Source: Sphingomonadaceae bacterium | GTDB taxonomy: Bacteria > Pseudomonadota > Alphaproteobacteria > Sphingomonadales > Sphingomonadaceae | Reading direction: 5' to 3' | Assembly (NCBI GenBank): GCA_019239785.1 | Contig: JAFAZM010000049.1 | Location: 1 to 9,506, forward strand | DNA length: 9,506 bases | In this document: piece by piece, positions 7,144-9,506 of the stretch | Position numbering within the stretch: the first letter of the stretch is position 1 | Layout of the letters: each line of letters starts with the position of its first letter | The notes under the pieces: model-generated | Seen by the model: the letters and a program-made list of their open reading frames with translations, nothing else | The model's database searches: none | What the model was told of the DNA's origin: nothing | Made by a program: the position numbers and the translations under genes

Positions 7144-7160
7144 CAAGCGTCACACGCTTG
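7144..7160. promoter_or_regulatory. 17-bp palindrome, candidate operator between divergent genes
   Basis: CAAGCGT (7144-7150), spacer CAC, ACGCTTG (7154-7160) is a perfect 7-bp inverted repeat with a 3-bp centre. It lies between ftsE and the ZitP-like gene and overlaps the proposed plus-strand -35 box (7158-7163). Size and position suit a dimeric regulator that could act on either gene. The binding protein is unknown, and a chance palindrome is possible. Confidence 0.4.
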
Positions 7161-7186
7161 CAACAGAGGAGTCGGGCGTGCTTAGA
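7158..7186 (+). promoter_or_regulatory. Candidate promoter of the ZitP-like gene
   Basis: TTGCAA (7158-7163) and CTTAGA (7181-7186) are separated by 17 bp and lie about 40 bp upstream of the ATG at 7225. The -35 keeps TTG; the -10 resembles the C-T-A-G-A type also seen before the tRNA in this window. Expected transcription would begin near 7193. The match is moderate, and no other good pair was seen on this strand. Confidence 0.4.
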
Positions 7187-7189
7187 GTC
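7169..7189. promoter_or_regulatory. Pair of GANTC (CcrM-type) methylation sites in the control region
   Basis: Two GAGTC sites, 7169-7173 and 7185-7189, lie 16 bp apart, and the second overlaps the proposed -10 box. GANTC is the target of the alphaproteobacterial cell-cycle methyltransferase CcrM, and methylation state at such sites is known to alter transcription of cell-cycle genes through GcrA. That CcrM acts here is inference. Confidence 0.45.
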
Positions 7190-7224
7190 TGGAACCCGAG
7201 ACCGTAGGGAAGCGTAGGCGGCCG

Positions 7225-7944
7225 ATGATCCTCTCCTGCCCGTCCTGCAAGACGCGCTATGTGGTGCCCGACAGTGCGATCGGCCCCACCGGCCGAAAGG
7301 TGCGCTGCGCCAGCTGCCGTTTCTCCTGGGTGCAGGACCCGCCGCCGCTCGACCTCAAGGACGCCGCGCCGCCGGCGCCGCCCGCAATGCCGCCCGCCCC
7401 CGCTTCGGCGGCGCCGCTGCCGCGGGAGGAGCCGCCGCCACCGCCGCAATGGCGCGAGCCGGAGCCCGCGGCGGAAGCGGAGCCCGAGGCCGAGCAGGCC
7501 TATTATGAGGAAAGCTTCCGGCCGCGCCGCAACTGGCCCCGGATCTGGACGATACTCGCGATCGTCCTCGGCATCCTGATGCTTGCCGGCGCCGGCGCGA
7601 TCTGGGCGTTCGGCCTCCCCGACGTCGGCCAGAGCTTCGGCATTCCGGTGCACACGGTGGACGCGCTCGGCATCCGCGGCCAGGCGAGCCGGCGCCGGCT
7701 GGAGAGCGGCAACGAACTGCTCGCAGTCCATGGCGAGATCAGCAACAGCAGCGACGAAGTGCAGAACGTGCCGCAGATCCGGGCCGAGCTGAAGGACGGC
7801 GAGGGGCGGGTGGTCTACACCTGGTCGATCGCGCCGCCGGTGCGGGAAATCCAGCCGCGCGGCCGGGTGCCGTTCGACAGCGCCGAGATGGACGTGCCCC
7901 GCGGCGGCCGCAACCTGACCCTGAGCTTCGGGCCGATTTCCTGA
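7225..7944 (+). CDS. MJ0042-type zinc-ribbon, single-TM protein (ZitP-like architecture)
   Basis: A 239-residue inner-membrane protein. The N-terminal zinc ribbon of the MJ0042 type has C5-x2-C8 and C28-x2-C31, with W35 just after the last pair. A Pro/Ala/Glu-rich linker follows (about 38-92), then a basic stretch, one membrane helix (about 107-129), and a C-terminal domain (about 165-237) resembling DUF3426, with HGEISNSSDEVQNVPQIRAEL (first 20 residues 169-188) and a final beta-rich stretch. The zinc ribbon should be cytoplasmic and the C-domain periplasmic. The same order of parts is found in Caulobacter ZitP, a polar protein that binds PopZ through its zinc finger; orthology is not shown. 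The ATG at 7225-7227 follows AGGCGG closely. Divergent from ftsEX and 28 bp before the phosphofructokinase gene, with which it probably shares a transcript. Confidence 0.85.
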   Translation: MILSCPSCKTRYVVPDSAIGPTGRKVRCASCRFSWVQDPPPLDLKDAAPPAPPAMPPAPASAAPLPREEPPPPPQWREPEPAAEAEPEAEQAYYEESFRPRRNWPRIWTILAIVLGILMLAGAGAIWAFGLPDVGQSFGIPVHTVDALGIRGQASRRRLESGNELLAVHGEISNSSDEVQNVPQIRAELKDGEGRVVYTWSIAPPVREIQPRGRVPFDSAEMDVPRGGRNLTLSFGPIS

Positions 7945-7972
7945 GCGTCGCGGCGGAGAAGAGGGAGGGGCG

Positions 7973-9076
7973 ATGCGGATCGGGATATTGACGGGCGGCG
8001 GCGACGTGCCGGGCCTCAACGCCTGCATCCGCTCGGTCGTGCTCTCGGCCGACGCGCTCGGCTGGGAGGTGGTCGGCTTCCGCCGCGGCTGGGAAGGGGT
8101 GATGCGGATCGATCCCGGCGATCCGGCGAGCGTCGCCGCCCACAGCCTGGAGCTGAACCGCGAGGGCGTGCGCGGCATCGACCGAGCCGGCGGCACCATC
8201 CTTCACACCTCGCGCCGCGATCCCCGCACCGAGAAAGGCGGCGACCGCACGCCCGACGTGCTGAACGTGCTCGAGAAGCTCGGCGTCGATGCGATGATCA
8301 CCTTGGGCGGCGACGGCACCCTGCGCTTCTCTGCCCACCTCGCCGGCCGGGGCGTGCCCGTCGTCTCGGTGCCGAAGACGATGGACAATGACGTGTTCGG
8401 CACCGATTATTGCATCGGCTTCTCGACCGCGGTCAGCCGCTCGGTGGAATCGATCAATGCCTTGCGCACCACCGTCGAGAGCCACGAGCGGATCGGCATC
8501 ATCGAATTGTTCGGCCGGCGAAGCGGCGAGACGGCGCTGCTCTCGGGCTTCCTCGCCCAGGTCGACCGCACCGTGATCTCGGAAGTGCCGGCCGATCTCG
8601 ACGTGCTGCTGCCCTTGCTCGCCGAGGACAAGGCCTCGAACCCGGCCCATTATGCGATGTGCGTGATCTCCGAGGGCGCGAAGATCGAAGGCGAGGACGG
8701 CAATGGCGAGGGCGATATCGCCAAGCCGGCGATCGAGCGGGCCGACACCGGCATCGGCCACCGCCTCGGCCGGGCGATCGGCGCCAGGCTCGGCGACGGC
8801 GTCGTCGTCCAGGAGCTCGCTTACCTGATGCGCTCGGGCGAGCCCGACGCGATGGACCGGATGGTCGGCTTCGCCTTTGGCGGCCTCGCCGTGCAATTGC
8901 TCGAGCGCGGCGAGAAAGCGCGGATGGTGACGCTCTCGGACGGCAATTACAGCCACGTCCCGATCGACACATTGCTCCACGGCCGCAAGTCGGTCGACGT
9001 CAGCGCGCTCTACGACAAGGCCAGCTACCGCGCCCGGCTGATGCGCGTCGAGGGCATGCCGATGTTCCTGTATTGA
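7973..9076 (+). CDS. pfkA: 6-phosphofructokinase, probably ATP-dependent
   Basis: A 367-residue PfkA-superfamily enzyme that phosphorylates fructose 6-phosphate to the 1,6-bisphosphate in glycolysis. The phosphate-donor loop is GILTGGGDVPGLN (4-16). The donor motif is GGDGT (112-116) and the catalytic motif PKTMDND (134-140) contains base D138. Further blocks are IIELFGRRSGETALLSG (176-192), ISEGAK (232-237) and QELAYLMRSGEPDAMDR (280-296). Gly at the E. coli 104 position (G115) points to ATP, while Lys at the 124 position (K135) is shared with PPi enzymes. The same G/K mix is known in trypanosome and plant-type ATP enzymes, so ATP is favoured. The very strong ribosome site GAGGGAGGGG (7961-7970) ends two bases before the ATG. 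It lies 28 bp after the ZitP-like gene. The donor cannot be settled from sequence. Confidence 0.92.
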   Translation: MRIGILTGGGDVPGLNACIRSVVLSADALGWEVVGFRRGWEGVMRIDPGDPASVAAHSLELNREGVRGIDRAGGTILHTSRRDPRTEKGGDRTPDVLNVLEKLGVDAMITLGGDGTLRFSAHLAGRGVPVVSVPKTMDNDVFGTDYCIGFSTAVSRSVESINALRTTVESHERIGIIELFGRRSGETALLSGFLAQVDRTVISEVPADLDVLLPLLAEDKASNPAHYAMCVISEGAKIEGEDGNGEGDIAKPAIERADTGIGHRLGRAIGARLGDGVVVQELAYLMRSGEPDAMDRMVGFAFGGLAVQLLERGEKARMVTLSDGNYSHVPIDTLLHGRKSVDVSALYDKASYRARLMRVEGMPMFLY

Positions 9077-9081
9077 GGGCG

Positions 9082-9109
9082 TTGCCTCGCCCGGAAACCG
9101 CTGCTAGAC
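9082..9109 (+). promoter_or_regulatory. Candidate promoter for tRNA-Leu
   Basis: TTGCCT (9082-9087) and CTAGAC (9104-9109) are 16 bp apart, followed by a G/C-rich GCCCCG discriminator typical of stable-RNA promoters. Initiation near 9116 would leave a leader of about 35 nt. The site begins just after the phosphofructokinase stop, so the tRNA need not depend on read-through. Confidence 0.5.
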
Positions 9110-9125
9110 GCCCCGCTTCCTACCG

Positions 9126-9142
9126 GCCCCGGCTCCCGGGGC
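9126..9142 (+). other. Perfect hairpin in the tRNA leader / pfkA 3' region
   Basis: GCCCCGG (9126-9132), loop CTC, CCGGGGC (9136-9142) is a perfect 7-bp all-GC stem ending eight bases before the mature tRNA. It could mark the end of the phosphofructokinase transcript or shape the tRNA 5' leader for RNase P. No T-run follows it. Confidence 0.5.
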
Positions 9143-9150
9143 GATCACGT

Positions 9151-9237
9151 GCGGTCGTGGCGGAACTGGTAGACGCGCAGCGTTGAGGTCGCTGTGGCCG
9201 CAAGGCCGTGGAAGTTCGAGTCTTCTCGACCGCACCA
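9151..9237 (+). tRNA. tRNA-Leu (anticodon GAG)
   Basis: An 87-nt class II tRNA with genome-encoded CCA (9235-9237) and discriminator A9234. The acceptor stem is GCGGTCG (9151-9157) with CGACCGC (9227-9233). The anticodon stem CAGCG (9178-9182)/CGCTG (9190-9194) encloses loop TTGAGGT, giving anticodon GAG at 9185-9187, which reads CTC and CTT. The long variable arm (9195-9209) holds GGCC-GCAA-GGCC, as expected for leucine. The T-arm is GGAAG/CTTCT around TTCGAGT. All arms pair well, so the gene looks functional. No duplicated 3' end or integrase marks it as an integration site here. Confidence 0.97.
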
Positions 9238-9291
9238 TGAACAGGTCGCCAGGCCTGGCCAAGAAGCGCGGGGCGCTTCTTGCCTGTTCAT
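9237..9291 (+). terminator. Three-stem structured element directly after tRNA-Leu, possible terminator
   Basis: An outer stem, ATGAACAGG (9237-9245) with CCTGTTCAT (9283-9291), is a perfect 9-bp pair that begins on the last A of the tRNA CCA. Inside it lie the 12-nt palindrome GCCAGGCCTGGC (9248-9259) and a perfect 9-bp hairpin, AAGAAGCGC (9261-9269), loop GGG, GCGCTTCTT (9273-9281). There is no T-tract after either closing arm, so an intrinsic terminator role is uncertain. A processing signal for the tRNA 3' end or a dispersed repeat are alternatives. Confidence 0.5.
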
Positions 9292-9325
9292 CCCAAGCGA
9301 AGCGCAGGGCCGGCACCGCGCCTTC

Positions 9326-9506
9326 TTAGCTCTCCCACCGCTCCGGCGCCTTCTCCAGCCGCGTCTCGGGAATCAGCCGCCGGAGCTTCTGCGCGAAGCT
9401 CCGCAAACACACCTCGCTGCGCCCGAGCGGCCCGGGCGTGTAGAAGGAGGAGCCCATGCCCTGCTGCACGCGGCGGATCAAAGCGGTGTCCTCCGCATTG
9501 ACGCGG
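9326..9506 (-). CDS. Probable Rieske ring-hydroxylating oxygenase alpha subunit, C-terminal fragment
   Basis: A minus-strand frame open from the right edge to TAA 9326-9328 gives the last 59 residues of a protein; its start lies outside the window. It begins RVNAEDTALIRRVQQGMGSS, followed by FYTPGPLGRSEVCLRSFAQK, and ends in ERWES. The pattern E-D-x-A-L-x-x-x-V-Q-x-G-M/L-x-S-x-x-Y-x-P-G-x-L, then a helix with aromatic and basic residues, matches the C-terminus of aromatic ring-hydroxylating dioxygenase alpha subunits as I know them. The Rieske cluster and iron site would be upstream and cannot be seen. If correct, the enzyme hydroxylates an aromatic or related substrate with a separate reductase. 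It is convergent with the tRNA. The call rests on this short tail alone. Confidence 0.65.
   Translation of the reverse strand, partial: RVNAEDTALIRRVQQGMGSSFYTPGPLGRSEVCLRSFAQKLRRLIPETRLEKAPERWES

Noticed and set aside
9151..9325. Phage or island attachment site at tRNA-Leu
   Set aside because: No second copy of the tRNA 3' end and no integrase gene are visible in the window.
1..9506. CRISPR array, transposase, defence or toxin-antitoxin system
   Set aside because: No regularly spaced direct repeats and no recognisable genes of these kinds; the palindromic repeats are isolated intergenic elements.

Overview
The window looks like chromosome of a high-GC alphaproteobacterium, most likely a sphingomonad. 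The basis is the strong G/C third-position bias, an overlapping ftsE-ftsX-ydcF cluster, a ZitP-like zinc-ribbon membrane protein, GANTC sites in a promoter region, and dispersed palindromes of the GTCATCCCGGCGAAGGCCGG type. The lineage is an inference from style and gene content; no rRNA or other decisive marker is present. The region is mostly core genome and densely packed.

Layout. (1) Bases 1-2886, plus strand: the 3' three quarters of pheT, joined by a TGATG overlap to a DUF2332 protein. (2) A palindromic repeat doublet lies in the convergent gap at about 2895-2976. (3) Bases 3013-7126, minus strand: transcription runs ftsE, ftsX, ydcF-like (4-nt overlaps), then a 182-bp gap filled by a second G/C-rich inverted-repeat element, then plsC overlapping by 8 nt a GH84 glycoside hydrolase related to O-GlcNAcase. 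(4) A short divergent control region (about 7088-7224) carries a 17-bp palindrome, two GANTC sites and a plausible plus-strand promoter. (5) Bases 7225-9076, plus strand: a ZitP-like zinc-ribbon/TM/DUF3426-like protein followed 28 bp later by a 6-phosphofructokinase. (6) tRNA-Leu(GAG) with its own likely promoter, and immediately downstream a strongly structured three-stem element. (7) At the right edge, on the minus strand, the C-terminal 59 residues of a probable Rieske ring-hydroxylating oxygenase alpha subunit.

How the genes fit together. The central divergent locus is about cell envelope and division. FtsEX is the division ABC transporter-like complex that controls peptidoglycan hydrolysis. 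The YdcF-like and PlsC proteins belong to envelope and phospholipid synthesis. The zinc-ribbon protein resembles a polar organiser. The least expected member is the GH84 enzyme: it has an intact active site and no signal peptide, so a cytoplasmic beta-N-acetylglucosaminidase role is predicted next to phospholipid synthesis. No CRISPR array, integrase, transposase, defence or toxin system was found. The most interesting points are the GH84 context, the possible cell-cycle control region, the unclear ftsE start codon, and the structure after the tRNA.
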